From the NCBI GenBank assembly GCA_036245525.1, contig BTPG01000003.1, positions 138,070,082 to 138,134,081 on the forward strand: DNA of 64,000 bases, in the 5' to 3' direction. The notes beneath the pieces are model-generated. The model was not told the origin of the DNA, searched no databases, and worked only from the letters and a program-made list of their open reading frames with translations. This stretch comes from Semisulcospira habei. Taxonomy: Eukaryota; Mollusca; Gastropoda; Semisulcospiridae. Positions 21,997 through 35,084 of this stretch are shown here, one piece after another. Position numbers and translations under genes: made by a program. Within the stretch, counting starts at the first letter, position 1, and the number at the start of each line of letters is the position of its first letter.

Positions 21997-22377
21997 AGGA
22001 TTTTCTCTTGTTTACATACATACACACACACACATATGCACATACAGTGCTTTGCACCAAATGTACGTTCAGCAGCAAGGTTAGCATAACTAGACATGAT
22101 GTAATTATTATCTTGTTATTTCAGCTGTCAGAGGTGTAGGCCTGCCCGCCTTTGAAATCATGGACATACTATTAAATTTGCCCCACCGGGACCCATCCTA
22201 AAAAGTCCCTTCTATACATAGAAGGGACTTAAAAGTGGACATATTTCCTTCTGTAAAATACTAATTGGAAAAGCTGTAGACCAAAATCTATCCCACATTC
22301 CATCGCTGCCATAATTACGCTAAATATTCGACCGCCTTAAATATATGACAAGCTGTTTCTTCTGATTTTTCAGCAAA
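21997..22377. other. Spacer between the two DIRS elements
   Basis: No gene is visible. A hairpin with 12-bp arms (aagtcccttcta / tagaagggactt) lies near 22204-22231. A block with taattac and ctaaatattcgacc (22308-22378) resembles sequence right of the second DIRS element (28518-28575) and at 31960-32075, so DIRS copy 2 seems to sit inside an AT-rich dispersed repeat. Confidence 0.45.
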
Positions 22378-22590
22378 ATTAATTTTTCTTTAAAATATAT
22401 TTTTTCGACAAATACTTACCGATGACATTACTGTCTGGAAGTGTCAACTACTTACCCAATTTTAGCCTAAGAACTTGTTGTGTTCCTACACAACCCAGGA
22501 GGCACTCGGGGAACCCTAACTAGGACCGAGAGTAGCCTCCCGTCCCAGCCCATCCAGGCGCTCACCACGTGGCCCAATCACAATCAGTCT
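22378..22590. repeat. DIRS copy 2, 3' inverted terminal repeat
   Basis: Inverted match of 22417-22590 to 28334-28500. The outer tip is attaatttttctttaaaat. Confidence 0.75.
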
Positions 22591-22640
22591 GTGATACTTA
22601 GCTTACCAGCGGCAAGCGGGGCAGGTGGGAGGGTCCTCCG

Positions 22641-22738
22641 AGTAATGTCATCGGTAAGAATTTTTCGAAAAAATATATTTTAAAGAAAAATTAATTTGTT
22701 TCTTCAAAAACATTACTGATGACATTACTGTCTGGAAG
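22641..22738. repeat. DIRS copy 2, internal complementary region
   Basis: The left half is complementary to the left tip (aatatattttaaagaaaaat) and the right half to the right tip (tttgtttcttcaaaaac). They meet at aattaatttg near 22689-22698. Confidence 0.75.
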
Positions 22739-22847
22739 AATGGCGAAGAGGTGGAGGGTGCCGCACCCAAGTTACCGCCATAAAGGGCATACGACTGAGC
22801 CACACACCCAGTCGCCAAACTCCCGACAATTTTAGCTAAGTGCGTAC

Positions 22848-23652
22848 CTACGGCGCTTCTGGCGCCGGGAGGGAGTGTTGCGCTGCGGCGATATCCCCCA
22901 CCAGGGCGAGATTGTCTCGCTGGCCCGACATATCCCTGAGGTAGAAGCAGGCGAAGGTGGATTCTGCCCGCCAGCCCACTGCGGCCACGATGTCTCGAAC
23001 CACACAGTTGCGATCGAAGGCGACACTCACGGCCATGGCTCGCACCTCATGCGTGCGTATCTTGAGCCTCTTGGCAACTTCTGGGGAAAGGTCCTGATAG
23101 GTTGACCTGATGACCCAGCAAAGCCAAGAAGAAATCGTTTGCGCTGATATGTCTTCTCTGCTGTGTGCCAAAGGTAGAAAGAGGCGTGACCGTCCTCGGC
23201 GGACAGGCTTGGTATGTCGTAAATATACGCGTAGGGCGCGCACAGGATCCTGTTGCCTGGTCTCCCGAGTAAAACTTTTGGAGGCAGGCTGGACTTGCCG
23301 ACATCGCATGTAGCTCGCTTACTCTAGCTGCGGTGGCGAGGGCCATCAGAAAACATGTCTTTCGTGTCACATCTGAGAACTTAGCCAGGGAAAGCGGTTC
23401 GAACCTGTCCGAGTTCAGCCACGTCAGTACCCAAGGTAGGTCCCATCGCGGAATCAGTGAACGGGGAACTGGACGCTGCAGGCCAAAGTGTGCCATCAGG
23501 TCTGCAAGGTCTTTGTTTTCGCCAGGGTCTGGGTGGCCTAGGTGACGGTAAGTGTCTGCAATCATAGACAGGTATCCTCGGATCGTGATGGGGGCTAGGC
23601 CTTGGTCTCCAAAGAGCCAGAGGAAGAAGTCAGCGAGCTGTGAAGGAGTCAA
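22848..23652 (-). pseudogene. DIRS tyrosine recombinase (frameshifted)
   Basis: The integrase-like enzyme that inserts the circular DIRS intermediate. The N-terminal SAM-like part and the first catalytic Arg (ATAARVSELHAMS) are in the frame 23652-23047. The C-terminal part continues in another frame (to 22848) with the H-x-x-R box (THEVRAMAVSVAF), GWRAEST and the nucleophile Tyr in FYLRDM. One frameshift between about 23300 and 23400 breaks the gene. No spacer separates it from the RNase H region beyond about 300 bp. Confidence 0.8.
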
Positions 23653-23958
23653 GTAAGTGGGGATAAGTTGTTGGTCAGTGCACCAGGATTGGAATACTCG
23701 CCATTTTCCCTCATAAACACGTCTGGTCGAGTTCTTCAGGCTGAAGCGATAGCTGCCACTGCCGCATTCGAGAAGCCTCTTGCGGTGAGGGCTTGCCGCA
23801 CAATCTCCAGGCGTGAAGAAGAAGTCCCTCCGGACACGGGTGGAAAAGCGGCTGGCGGGGTTGCTTAAGCATCGTCCTCGAGGTGGGCAGGCAAAGCGGA
23901 GGGCCCGTGGTGAGAATGAGTAGATCGGTAGTCCAAGACCTGTTCCAGGAGAACGGGG

Positions 23959-25714
23959 CTACCAGTAACATGACCGTGTTGCAACCTCTGAGCTTGAGTA
24001 GGACTTTGGGAATGAGGGTTCCGTCGGGGGATAAGTGAGCGCGTCGACTGCCCAGGCTAGGGGGTCTGGAATCGGAGAGACGAAGAGGGGAAGCTGGTGA
24101 TCCCACCTCGTGGCAAAGAGGTCGATCATGGGAGTCTCCCAGTGAGTGCAGATCATCTGAAAGATGTCTGGGTGAAGCTTCCATTCCGTGTGAAGTAATT
24201 GTCCGCGCCGGGACAGTGAGTCCGCCAACACATTCAGGTGACCTGGGATGTGTCGAGCTCGGAGGGATAGGCCGGGGTCCTCGCACCAGCGCATCAATCG
24301 ATAGAGGAGAATGCACAGCTCGGGAGAGTGAGTACCGCCCTGCTTCTAAATGTAAGAAACGACTGTGGTGTTGTCCGAAAGGACTAGGATCTCCTGGTGG
24401 CGAATGTGCGTTTCCCATTTGATGAGGGCTTGCCAAACTGCTTGTAGCTCTAGATGTGTCTGTCTGCTAGGTCCGGAGACCAGAGGCCGAATGTCGAGAG
24501 GAAACTCGGAAGCAGATGTGCACCCCAGCCGGTGAGACTTGCGTCCATGCAGAGTGAGAGTTGAGGAGGCGGAGAGGCTAGAGGAACTCCCACAGCGAGC
24601 CATGAGGTGTCTGTCCAGCGCTGCAGATGTGGGCGAAGGATCTGGGTCACAGGTACTGGGGCGTCTAAGTCGCCGGAGGACGGATGCCAATGAAGCAGCA
24701 GGTGTAATTGAAGCGACCGGGAGTAAAGACGACCGAGGGGAAGAAGATCCGCCGCTGCATTCATCAAGCTGAGTAGCTGAAGCAAAACTCTGGCGGGGAC
24801 TGACTCTGCGCATGCTACCTTGGCGGCCAAGGAGGCTAACTTGTGGATCCGAGACTCCGGCAAACTCACTCTGTTGAGGTCGGTCGCAAATTTCATGCCG
24901 AGATGAATAAATCGTCGAGATGGGGATTGGTCCGACTTGCCTGTGTTGACCAGGAACCCCAAACGCGACAGCAACAGGAGTAATGAATCTCTGTCCGTCC
25001 TCAGGGTGCTTACAGACTGATTCCTCAGGAAGAGGTCGTCCAAATAGTTGGAGGTTGGACTGGATGATGACTGTCTGGTCTTGGCGACGACAGCATCCAT
25101 AATGCGAGTAAAAACCCACGGGCTGATGTTGAGACCAAACGGAAGGGCCCGAAACTGGTAGATCACCCCGTTGAACGTGAATTGAGATACCTCCTGGAAG
25201 CCGGGTGTATGAGGACATGGAGATATGCATCGGATAGGTCCAGGCTGACAGCGAAGTCCATCAGTTGTACAGCGGCCCGAAGGGTCCTGGAGGTTTCCAT
25301 GCGAAATGTGGGAGCTATGATAAACTTGTTGAGTGCTGATAAATCGATAATGGGACGCCACTTGTCGCCTGGCTTGGAAACCACAAAAAGGCGGCTGTAA
25401 AATGCTGGTGAGTCGATATGACACACTACCTCTGTGGCGGCCTTCTGTAGAAGCAAGTCGACCTCTCCGAGCAGTGCGATGGCTTTCAGACTGTCCGACG
25501 GAATCTCTGTCCATACAGGTGAGCGTCTCAGCGGAGGGGGAGAACGAAAAGAAATTGAGAGTCCGTCGGTGATGGTGGCGAGTACCCAGGGGTCGTCTGG
25601 AAGCAGCGACCTCCACATGTCGCTGAAAAGAGTGAGCCTCCCGCCGACAGGAGGTCCCAGAGCAGACGGTGGGGGCTGGAACGGGAACGAGTCAGGGAGC
25701 CCGCCCGCGCCCAC
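23959..25714 (-). pseudogene. DIRS reverse transcriptase and RNase H (several frames)
   Basis: The first frame (25714-25163) carries the RT fingers and motif A: KPGDKWRPIIDLSALNK and SLDLSDAYLHV. The next (25616-24450) has YQFRALPFGLNISPWVFT and the catalytic SNYLDDLF, then the connection region. A third (25230-24346, and after an in-frame stop 24297-23959) has RNase H motifs, ELQAVWQAL, LVLSDNTT and HIPGHLNVLADSLSR. These residues are typical of DIRS and caulimovirus-like RTs. At least two frameshifts and one stop disable it. Confidence 0.85.
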
Positions 25715-25941
25715 GGCGTCGGGCAGACCTGGGCCAGGCGGGGAAAGAGGTCCTAACTGGTCTAGCGCGGCCGAAGGTGGGGAACCGCCGGGGTGTCTTG
25801 GTGGGAGCTGGAGTGAAGGAAGAAGCAGGTCTGGAGGTCCGCAGGGCGCGACCCATGGCCTTGCGGGCGGCTTGAAAGCGCGAGGCTGTAACTCGGCTAG
25901 GCCAGCGGTCCGGATTGCCGTCCTTCACCTTCTGCCAGGTG

Positions 25942-26558
25942 TCACCGAAGAGAAGTGGTCCACCAAGGGGAGCGCGACACAGCTGGGTCTTCAGATCGGG
26001 AGGCATACCACGACAGGCGAGTGAGTAGTACTGCATCTCGACGCATGAGGTCACAGTTGGATGCTGCCGCCATCGCATTGACCGATGAGTGATACGCTGC
26101 CCGGTTTGCCGCAACCCCGAGGGCGAGGTCACCAAGTAAGGGTGTAAGTGAAGGTTGCCAAGCGTCCTCGATGCGACGGATTAAACCTTGAGTGAGAAGC
26201 TCTAGAAAACCAGCGCAGGCCAAGGAGTGCCGTACTAGTGATGCCATTTTATCCAAACCACGAGGGAGGGCGTGTCTCAGCTGATTGGTACCGCCAAGCT
26301 GGGATATCGATTGAGGGTCCAACAATGGAAGCTGACAGGCAAAGGACTGTGAATGTCCCGCATACCAGGATTGGCGGAAGGAGATGTCTAGGTCAGCCGG
26401 CCACTTGCGATCGTGAAGAAAAGATACTCCTGGGAATCTGCCTGGAGGTAAGCTGAAAAGGAATCCCTCAAATCCTTAAAACCAGGGGGCTGAGGTAAAG
26501 ACTTGAACCTCTTCTGTTGACGGCCAGAGTCGACAAAGGCGGACACCTTCCTCTTGAG

Positions 26559-26602
<44 letters not shown>

Positions 26603-27992
26603 GGGGACACGCGTCCTCAGGCAGTGCAGCTGCGATAAGTCGAGCTGCTTCATCAATGCCGAGAAGCGTTTCCGTGCGTGACGTAGAAGGGGTCCTAGGC
26701 AATGCAGTATCATCTGACACAGCAGAGGGAGACGAGGAGCTGTCCACACCAAGTAGGCCCGAAACCGAATCCTCCGGGAGAAGACTAAGTGTCTCCTCAT
26801 CCCGCATAGGGAGCGAAGTCCGGTGAGGAGTGCAGGTGGTGGATATCGGTCTAGCCACGTCACGACGAGAGAAGGTAGCAGCCGGCGAGCATCGTGTCCT
26901 CTGGTGCTGATGTGTAGCCGTCGGCGAGCGTCATGCCCTCTGGTGCGAGTGAGGCGGGGGTGGGGGCAAAACGCGACTAGGAGACGGGGACCTGGAGTGA
27001 GCCGTGCGCCTGCCCCGGGGGAAGCGACTGCGAAGATGGGAGCGGCGGTGACAACGGGAGCGACTGCGACTACGCGGACGACTGTGATGATGATCCCTGA
27101 CTGACAAGCTCCTACGAAAAGGAGCTAGCGAAGGATGATGTAACTTAGAAGAGGTGGAGTGTGGGTCCGAAGCTCGCGAAGGAGACGAACGCGACGAGGA
27201 CGCAGGTTGGAGGCTGTGACGGCCGTTGCGTAGCGTATCATGGTGCTTCCTCCGATCGTAAGTAGATGCGCCAAAGCATCTAGAATTGCTGGCCGAATGA
27301 GAGAGGCGAGGACTGTCGGAAGTCCTAGGACGTTTAGACATGTGTCTCGGCTGACCTACCTCCATAAGGTAGGCACTCTGCCCTAGGGCTGTCTCTCCGT
27401 AAGAGTCAGCGGGCGTATCCTTGCGAGACCTCTCAGGACTGTCGGACAAATGACGGCGTGGAGTGCGTCTCTGTAGGCTTGCCTCTGTAAGGCGAGCACT
27501 CTGCCCTCGTGCTGTCCCTCCGTAAGGGTCAGCGGGCTTAGACCGGGTGTGAGTCACAGAAGATGCAGTCCTGTGTGAAGAGCTAAGCTCATGTGTCCCA
27601 CGTGTCGTCCGATCCCCCAGGTCAGATCGAGAGTGTCTATTTAAAGCGCCGGGTATGGTCGGGGGTTCCAAAAAGGACTGCCGGTCCGTAGCCGGCGTCG
27701 GGCGCTCGCGCCGGTAAAATCTCCACAGTTGGGACCAAACTTGTTCAGGCCAGGTTACACAAATCTCACAAGAATGGTCCGACACGCATCCCATACAAGG
27801 AAGGCATAACTTGTGCTTATCGCTAGGCCACTGGAAATCGCCGCACTGCGGGCAAGTAAGGACTTGGTTACTGTAACATAAACCAGACATGAATAGTGAC
27901 CGGGCGCAGGCACGACGAAGCCCCGCCAACGAAAAACGATAGATCGGCGCGAATCTATACGATCGAAGTGTAGCCACAAATTGAAGCCACAA
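25942..27992 (-). pseudogene. DIRS gag-like protein (interrupted)
   Basis: The N-terminal frame (27992-26931) has a Cys/His cluster (CPQCGDFQWPSDKH, CLPCMGC, CEICVTWPE) and then a long Ser/Arg-rich tail. A stop at 26931 is followed in the same frame by 26858-26388, which encodes an acidic region, a run of 13 prolines and DSFSAYLQADSQEYLF. A last piece in a third frame (26325-25942) resembles the helical gag end before RT. The Cys cluster may be a zinc-binding gag head; the function is inferred from position. Confidence 0.6.
26560..26599. repeat. Homopolymer (G)40
   Basis: An uninterrupted run of 40 G on the plus strand; on the coding minus strand it encodes the poly-proline stretch of gag. 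Confidence 0.95.
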
Positions 27993-28333
27993 ACCAAAGC
28001 AGGCACCCGGACCGGGGGCCAGACAAGGGCTGGGGCCAATATGTTACCCCTCTCCTGAGTTGCGGGGACGGGAAGAGATACATCCATGGCGTCCACAGCA
28101 CACCAAGGAGGGAAGAGGTCCCAAGCAGATCCACGCCTAACAGTGCACACCACAACCACAGCAGGGAGTGTTGGTAAGAAAACACAGAGTTTCCGAAGGA
28201 AGAAGAAGAGTTAGAAGTCCGGTAGTGATGCACGAAGTCCAGAAAAACAAGTAGACTAAGACGACCGGCCCTTTAAGAACCGGTAAACTTCCGGTAGGCT
28301 AAACACGTCTGCTCATAAGAGCTAAGTAGCAAT

Positions 28334-28517
28334 GACTGATTGTGATTGGGCCACGTGGTGAGCGCCTGGATGGGCTGGGACGGGAGGCTACTCTCGGCCC
28401 TAGTTAGGGTTTCCTGAGTGCCTCCTGGGTTGTGTAGGAACACAACAAGTTCTTAGGCTAAAATTGGGTAAGTAGTTGACACTTCCTGTCATCGGTAATG
28501 TTTTTGAAGAAACAAAT
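28334..28517. repeat. DIRS copy 2, 5' inverted terminal repeat
   Basis: Inverted match to 22417-22590. The outer tip is gtttttgaagaaacaaat, identical to that of DIRS copy 1. Confidence 0.75.
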
Positions 28518-29733
28518 AAAAACTTGCAAATATTTGACCAGCACTACAAAATCGTGCCCTAAATATTCGACCACCACCTGGTAAAATTCGGCAAAACAAA
28601 AGTTTTTAAAAGTCACGGAGTTTACAAGAAGAAGAAGAAAGAAAGAAAAAAAAACCAAAGGCAAATTTGGCGTATGTATGGTAATAAAAAAAAATTGGTA
28701 ACATTAGCTAAGCTTCTACCTAACCGACGCTACACGGAAAACCTCTATATTGAAACACCTAACATCTTACAAGTAAAAGGCATAGATGCTTAGTTAAATG
28801 CAATCACTGGGTGAGGGGGCTCATAAGAAATGTTGACTTGTTGGCTCAATTTCTCTCTATTTTGATATGTTCATGTAGAATGCTTTGCATGCTTGGTTAC
28901 CTCACGTGGACACATGGATTTCTTTTTCCATTACATTTTGCATCAAGGTTTCACATCTGCATTGGTTTCTGTGTAGCTACAGTACAGATCTCAGTCTGAG
29001 CATATTGTGTACAGAGTACATTATGTCTTGGTACCTATCCGACTTGTGATGCCCCTTGGCATTAGAGCCAAGGCTACGTGCTTTGCTTCATGACAGCGCA
29101 GTTAACTAAAGAGTGTTGCATTTTGCATCACAACTGTGCATCACAAGGCGAGTGTAGTGATCTGCGGGGATACACCAAGCAATCACTGCGTTCTTACAAC
29201 TGCGTTCTAAGAACCGAGTCAAATTCCTGATTCTGAATGGCACAGTTCTATACAATGCTTAAGATAAATATCTTAAAATTAGGTAAGATTCACAGTGATC
29301 GGCGACATGTAGTCCCCTACACCTATACACAACAGGTAATCAAGCATCAACATAACATAGAGCCAGTGAGACATTGAGCTCCTATGCACCCTTGCACTTT
29401 ACAGAGGCACATGACAATCTATGGTTCATGGAGATGATGGGGAGTTCGCCTGTAGATTCTCCATGCCAAGAACTCAAGTGGGGGGTGGGTGGTGGTGGTG
29501 GAAGGTGAAGACAGGGGTCACAGCTGTACTGATTTTCCACAGGGGCAGGGTGGCACATGATGTGATATTCTACAACCTCCTATGTTTTGCAGACAACTTT
29601 TGAACTAAGATGATCATCACACTTGAACCTAATTATTTTATTTTTTTGTGGCTGTATAAACAATAATTTAGCCTCTGAAATCAGGATCTGATTTAAAAAC
29701 ATTCTCGCGTCTGATTTAAAAAACATTTTTGTG
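28518..29733. other. Non-coding stretch
   Basis: No gene, RNA or paired repeat could be supported. Apart from the AT-rich repeat block at its left edge, the sequence looks unique and AT-rich. Confidence 0.4.
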
Positions 29734-29747
29734 GTACTCCCATTTGA

Positions 29748-31830
29748 CCGGTTTCAAGCGCTACAGGAGCTAGTAAGTGAAGAGGAGGCGGTCACCACAG
29801 AGCAGCAGTGGAAGGCAGTTAGAGAGGCGCTGAACTCAACCTGCAAAGACACTGTAGGGTTCAGGAAACACCATCACAAGGACTGGCTGTCGGCACAGAC
29901 CTTGAAGAAGATAGAAGTGAGGAAGCAGAAGAAAGCAATTGTCAACAACAGTCGCACGAGAGCAGCCAAAGTAAGGGCACAGGGGGAATACTCAGAAGCC
30001 AACCGTGAGGTGAAGAGGAGAATCAGGGCAGACAAGAGGGCCTACACAGACAGCCTGGCAGCAGAGGCAGAAAAGGCAGCAGGCAGCGGCAACATGAAAC
30101 AGCTCTACGACATTACCAGAAGATTGTCAGGCAAGTATGGCCATACAGAAAGATCAGTAAAAGACAAAGAAGGCAAGCCAATTGCAGACAGAGCAGACCA
30201 ACTCGACAGATGGGCCGAGTATTTTGAAGAGTTACTGAACAGACCTAGCCCACCCGACCCCCCCGACATCCAGCCGGCAGAGACCGACCTACCCATCAGC
30301 TGTGACAGACCCAGCCGGGAAGAGATCAGAAGAGCAGTGGCATTTTTGAAGAACGGCAAAGCAGCAGGCCCAGATGGCATCCCAGCGGAGTCTCTGAAAG
30401 CAGACCTAGAGACAACAGTGGAGATGCTGTACCCACTGTTTGGAAAGATCTGGGAAGAGGAGGTGATGCCGGCTGACTGGAAGGAGGGGTACCTAATCAA
30501 GCTTCCCAAGAAAGGCGACCTCAGCAAGTGTTCCAACTACAGAGGAATCACCTTGCTGTCAGTACCAGGAAAGGTCTTCAACAGGATCATCCTAGAGAGA
30601 ATGAAGAGCTCCGTTGACCCCCAGCTGAGAGACCAGCAAGCAGGATTCAGGAAGAACCGATCATGTACAGACCAGATCGCCACTCTTCGCATCATCGTGG
30701 AACAGTCTCTGGAGTGGAGCTCCCCGCTGTACGTCAACTTTGTGGATTATGAGAAAGCATTTGACAGTGTGGACCGAGAGACTCTGTGGAAACTCCTACA
30801 ACACTACGGTGTACCCACAAAGCTTGTCTGCCTGATCAAGAGCAGCTACGATGGCATGACATGTCGCGTGATCCACGAAGGGCAGTTCACCAGGGAGCTC
30901 CAGGTCAGAACTGGTGTCAGGCAGGGGTGTCTGCTGTCTCCGTTCCTCTTCCTACTGGCCATAGACTGGGTCATGAAGATGACCACAGAGCACAGACGAA
31001 GTGGAATACAGTGGACACTGTGGACACAGCTTGACGACCTCGATTTTGCAGACGACTTGGCATTACTGTCCCACACTCATCAACAAATGCAGGACAAGAC
31101 CACGAGGCTTGCTGACATCTCGTCCCAAGTGGGCCTCACCATTCACAAACAGAAAACAAAGACAATGAGGCTGAACGCAACCAGGGAAGAACCAGTCTTG
31201 CTTGCTGGCACCGCGTTGGAGGAGGTGGAGTCCTTCACCTATCTCGGGAGCATCATAGACAAAAAAGGTAGCACTGATGCAGATGTCAGAACACGAATCG
31301 GTAAAGCCAGAGCAGCCTTTTTCCAGTTGAAAAAAGTGTGGAGTTCCAGAGAGCTGTCACAACACACCAAAGTCCGGATTTTCAGCTCCAATGTAAAAGC
31401 AGTTCTCCTATATGGAGCAGAGACTTGGAGATTGACAAAAACCACAGTCAACAGAGTACAGACCTTCATGAACAGTTGCCTTAGAAGAATTTTGAAAATC
31501 CACTGGCCAGAGAAGATCAGCAACGTCAGACTCTGGGAGAGAACAGAGCAGATAACAGCAGAGAATGAAATTGGGCGAAGAAGTTGGGGATGGATCGGTC
31601 ACAGTCTGAGAAAGCCAGCTTCCAGTATCACTAGGCAGGCATTGTCATGGAATCCCCAGGCAAAGAGGAAAAGAGGTAGGCCGAGAAACTCCTGGCGTCG
31701 AGACCTCCAGGCAGACATCAAGAGACTGGGAACCACCTGGAGTAGAATCGAAGGAGAAGCACAGGACAGGAGTTGCTGGAGGTCTCTCGTCGACGGCCTA
31801 TACCCGGGTAGGGGTGACAGGCGTAAGTAA
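29748..31830 (+). CDS. LINE ORF2, reverse transcriptase part, uninterrupted
   Basis: About 690 codons run without a stop or frameshift. The order is a charged N-terminal linker after the missing endonuclease, RT fingers (NGKAAGPDGIPAE), motif A (FVDYEKAFDSVD), TGVRQGCLLSPFLF, the active site DFADDLALLSH near residue 440, thumb (SFTYLGSIIDKKG), LLYGAETWR, and a C-terminal WGWIGHSLRKP / KRGRPRNSWRRDLQADIK region. In the full element this protein copies LINE RNA at the nicked target. Here the frame opens in flanking DNA (GTG at 29731, inside and before the target duplication) and has no LINE promoter. It is therefore probably not expressed despite being intact. Confidence 0.85.
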
Positions 31831-31838
31831 GTAAGTAA
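29748..31838 (+). mobile_element. 5'-truncated APE-type LINE, copy 1
   Basis: Flanked by the 14-bp duplication gtactcccatttga (29734-29747 and 31839-31852), with a (GTAA)n tail at its 3' end. It begins at a point equal to 42844 of the longer copy and is nearly identical to it, so both insertions are young. The clade is uncertain (RTE-like or a related APE lineage). Confidence 0.85.
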
Positions 31839-31924
31839 GTACTCCCATTTGAGATGAATAACGGCTGTTGGGTGTTTCAACTCAAACAAGCTAAATACAT
31901 GAACAGCTCAATCGGCATGCCTGC

Positions 31925-32075
31925 GCAAGGTAAAATTAGTGCCTCCAAATTTTGACCACGCCACCTCTGCTACAATCAACCTTTTCAAAACTCCTAAATA
32001 TTTGACCAAAGCTGAAAAATCAGAAAATTTGCGTGTAAAAAGTGGTTGAATATTTAGGGTAATTACGGCAACCCC
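31925..32075. repeat. AT-rich dispersed repeat with ctaaatattcgacc-type motif
   Basis: Contains tcctaaatatttgacca and its inverse ggttgaatatttagggtaa. Similar blocks flank DIRS copy 2, so this may be a small non-autonomous element. Confidence 0.4.
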
Positions 32076-32157
32076 CTTGTGCATGCAGCCACTTTTACTG
32101 TACACACGACTGCTGGTTGCATGCACAAAGGAGAAAAACCTAATCCAACTGCAAAAG

Positions 32158-32220
32158 ACATAGATCCTCATGAGCCTCTGCAGTTGTGGGGGCTCATAAG
32201 GGCCTCTAGCTGATACCTCT
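32158..32220. repeat. Foldback hairpin repeat, copy 2
   Basis: catagatcctcatgagcc and its imperfect inverse gggggctcataaggg, with ctgcagttg in the middle. Confidence 0.6.
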
Positions 32221-32838
32221 TTCAATTCATGTTCTTAGAACAGCTGGGGCTTTTTGGCGTGGAATTAATGAAGATTTCAGCAACACAATCTGAACCAACT
32301 GGCAGTGAAGTGGTTAATTACCAACCATTGTCTGCCTCTTCCTCATGTCTGTCAAATTCTTCTGCTAAGTCGATCTCCACCTTCACATCTGCCACCTGGA
32401 GCAATGTTGGCGATTCCATCTTCAGCCCATACAGATGTCAGCTGGACTAGGTTGTGCTCAGTATGCATCAGCCATTCTGAAATCTGGAATGGAAAGACAT
32501 GCTACCAGATGAGAAATTACTAGTGTCAGTGTCTGTTAACCTACTGCACTCACTGACTCAGTGACAGCAGCTCTGCAAATGTAACATTTAGCAACTGTAT
32601 GTTTCATATTAACACATTGTTGACTAAGAACATTTAAATACAAATCCTTTTGAAGTCATTTCCACCATCTTCTTCTTCCTCTTTTACTCTTTCTAAAAGC
32701 GCCACAAGCATGTCACCATGGATGTTGATGTGCAATACAAATTATAGACTTGGACTGGCCTGAACATGGGCATAATGTAAAATGTATGCATGCCATGCAA
32801 AGTAAGCAAAATTTCTTGTTCTCACATCAGACACGAAT

Positions 32839-32995
32839 TTAACCCCACGGCCGTATTTCCGCTTTAGGAAATGTCACCTAAAGACTATAATAGTATTAAT
32901 ACCAGTTGCAGGTATGGATTGACCATGATAATTCAAGGTGTCGAGCTAATCTGACACTACCCTTGAATTATCATGGTCGGGGCTAAATGGGTTAA
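32839..32995. repeat. TTAA-flanked MITE, copy 1
   Basis: A 157-bp element between TTAA sites. It contains gaccatgataattcaagg and its inverse around ctaatctgacactaccc. The copy at 45507-45697 shares this core. TTAA ends suggest piggyBac-type mobilisation. Confidence 0.6.
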
Positions 32996-33456
32996 TTAGT
33001 GACCATAATTATTTAAATCACCCGTTGCTGTTTATATGTAGTTCAGTAATGATCAGCCTTTTCGTCGCTGGTCATTACATGAACAAGAGCTGATGTGATT
33101 TAACACAGAATAAACACGTCTCTGTCAAAACAAGATTGCGACGGCTGCTATGCAAGTGCAAAATGCTTACCGTATTTTCCACGCGGCGAGATCTTTAGTG
33201 ATTAAACTTTGCAACAAGCGACGATGAAAGTAGATAATTTGTTATAACAACGCACCACGATCTTCGCAACAGAACTGTACTTGATTATGCTAATCCGCCA
33301 CTATCTCTAAAATGGCAAGAGTGTTCTCCCTTGCAAGTATCAAGGGAAGCAACTCATCTTAGTGCGCAAGAGCGTATATTTACCCAAATGACTCGACTCG
33401 TACATGAAGTGTCCGAGAAAAAACGACTGAACGGGCTTGTTGAGGTAACATAGCCG

Positions 33457-34442
<986 letters not shown>

Positions 34443-34629
34443 CTGGCAAATCCAAGTGGCACAGTTTCAGTACCCCTGAAATGATCAGTGTTCAGGTCGT
34501 ACTTCATAGACAATAGGCTATCCCCGCCCCCGGCCTCAGTGCTGCCGCCCGGCCCGGGCCGGCGCCTCCGCCGTCCCGGCAGAGTAGGGCCGTCCAGTCA
34601 ACGTGACACTGCTGGTGCCGTGGACGCGG

Positions 34630-34707
34630 TTAACTCATTCGAGATGCCGCGTATCCGGAGACGGCATAAGCCGCATATCCGGAGACGGCACGTCTTGAAT
34701 GAGTTAA
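34630..34707. repeat. Small TTAA-ended palindromic repeat, copy 1
   Basis: A 78-bp unit starting ttaactcattcgag and ending gaatgagttaa, with two atccggagacgg blocks. A relative at 36004-36089 has ttaacacattggagacg and the inverse, and a half copy lies near 39546. Confidence 0.55.
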
Positions 34708-35084
34708 ACAGCCGACACGGCAATGGGTACACATGACTGACACTGCCGAGGCACATTCAGTCACTGACACGAAGGAAAGGCCAGCAATACGGTTCATTGC
34801 ATTTATTAGTAATAACAGCAACGTTTCACACATCAATACCAGTTTAACTTACCCCACCTTCCATCCGGCATTTCTGTAACTCAGTGCCGGAAAGAATTAT
34901 GAGGCAGTTCACAAGATGTGGCCATCAGCAGTATGTCAGTCAAAGGTCAATCAGCTGACTCGGCCGAGACTGAATATTAAAGTGGATGATGACAGATATG
35001 CCATGCAATTTTTGATCTGGTACAAGTCTGGCGACTCCATCCGTCAGTAGTGCCATGTCAGCTCTCACAGTGTGCCACCGAGTC

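Larger units (their letters stand above)
22378..28517 (-). mobile_element. DIRS-like YR retrotransposon, copy 2
   Basis: This is a 6.1-kb minus-strand element. Reading from the right it has an inverted terminal repeat (28517-28334), a leader, gag (about 28160-25942), reverse transcriptase and RNase H (25714-23959), a tyrosine recombinase (23652-22848), an ICR (22738-22641) and the other inverted repeat (22590-22378). All recognised domains are present but shared among several frames, so the copy is inactive. No target duplication is seen, as expected for recombinase-mediated insertion. Confidence 0.85.

Noticed and set aside
26554..26826. Glycine-rich plus-strand ORF
   Set aside because: The shadow of the poly-G tract; the coding strand is minus (gag).
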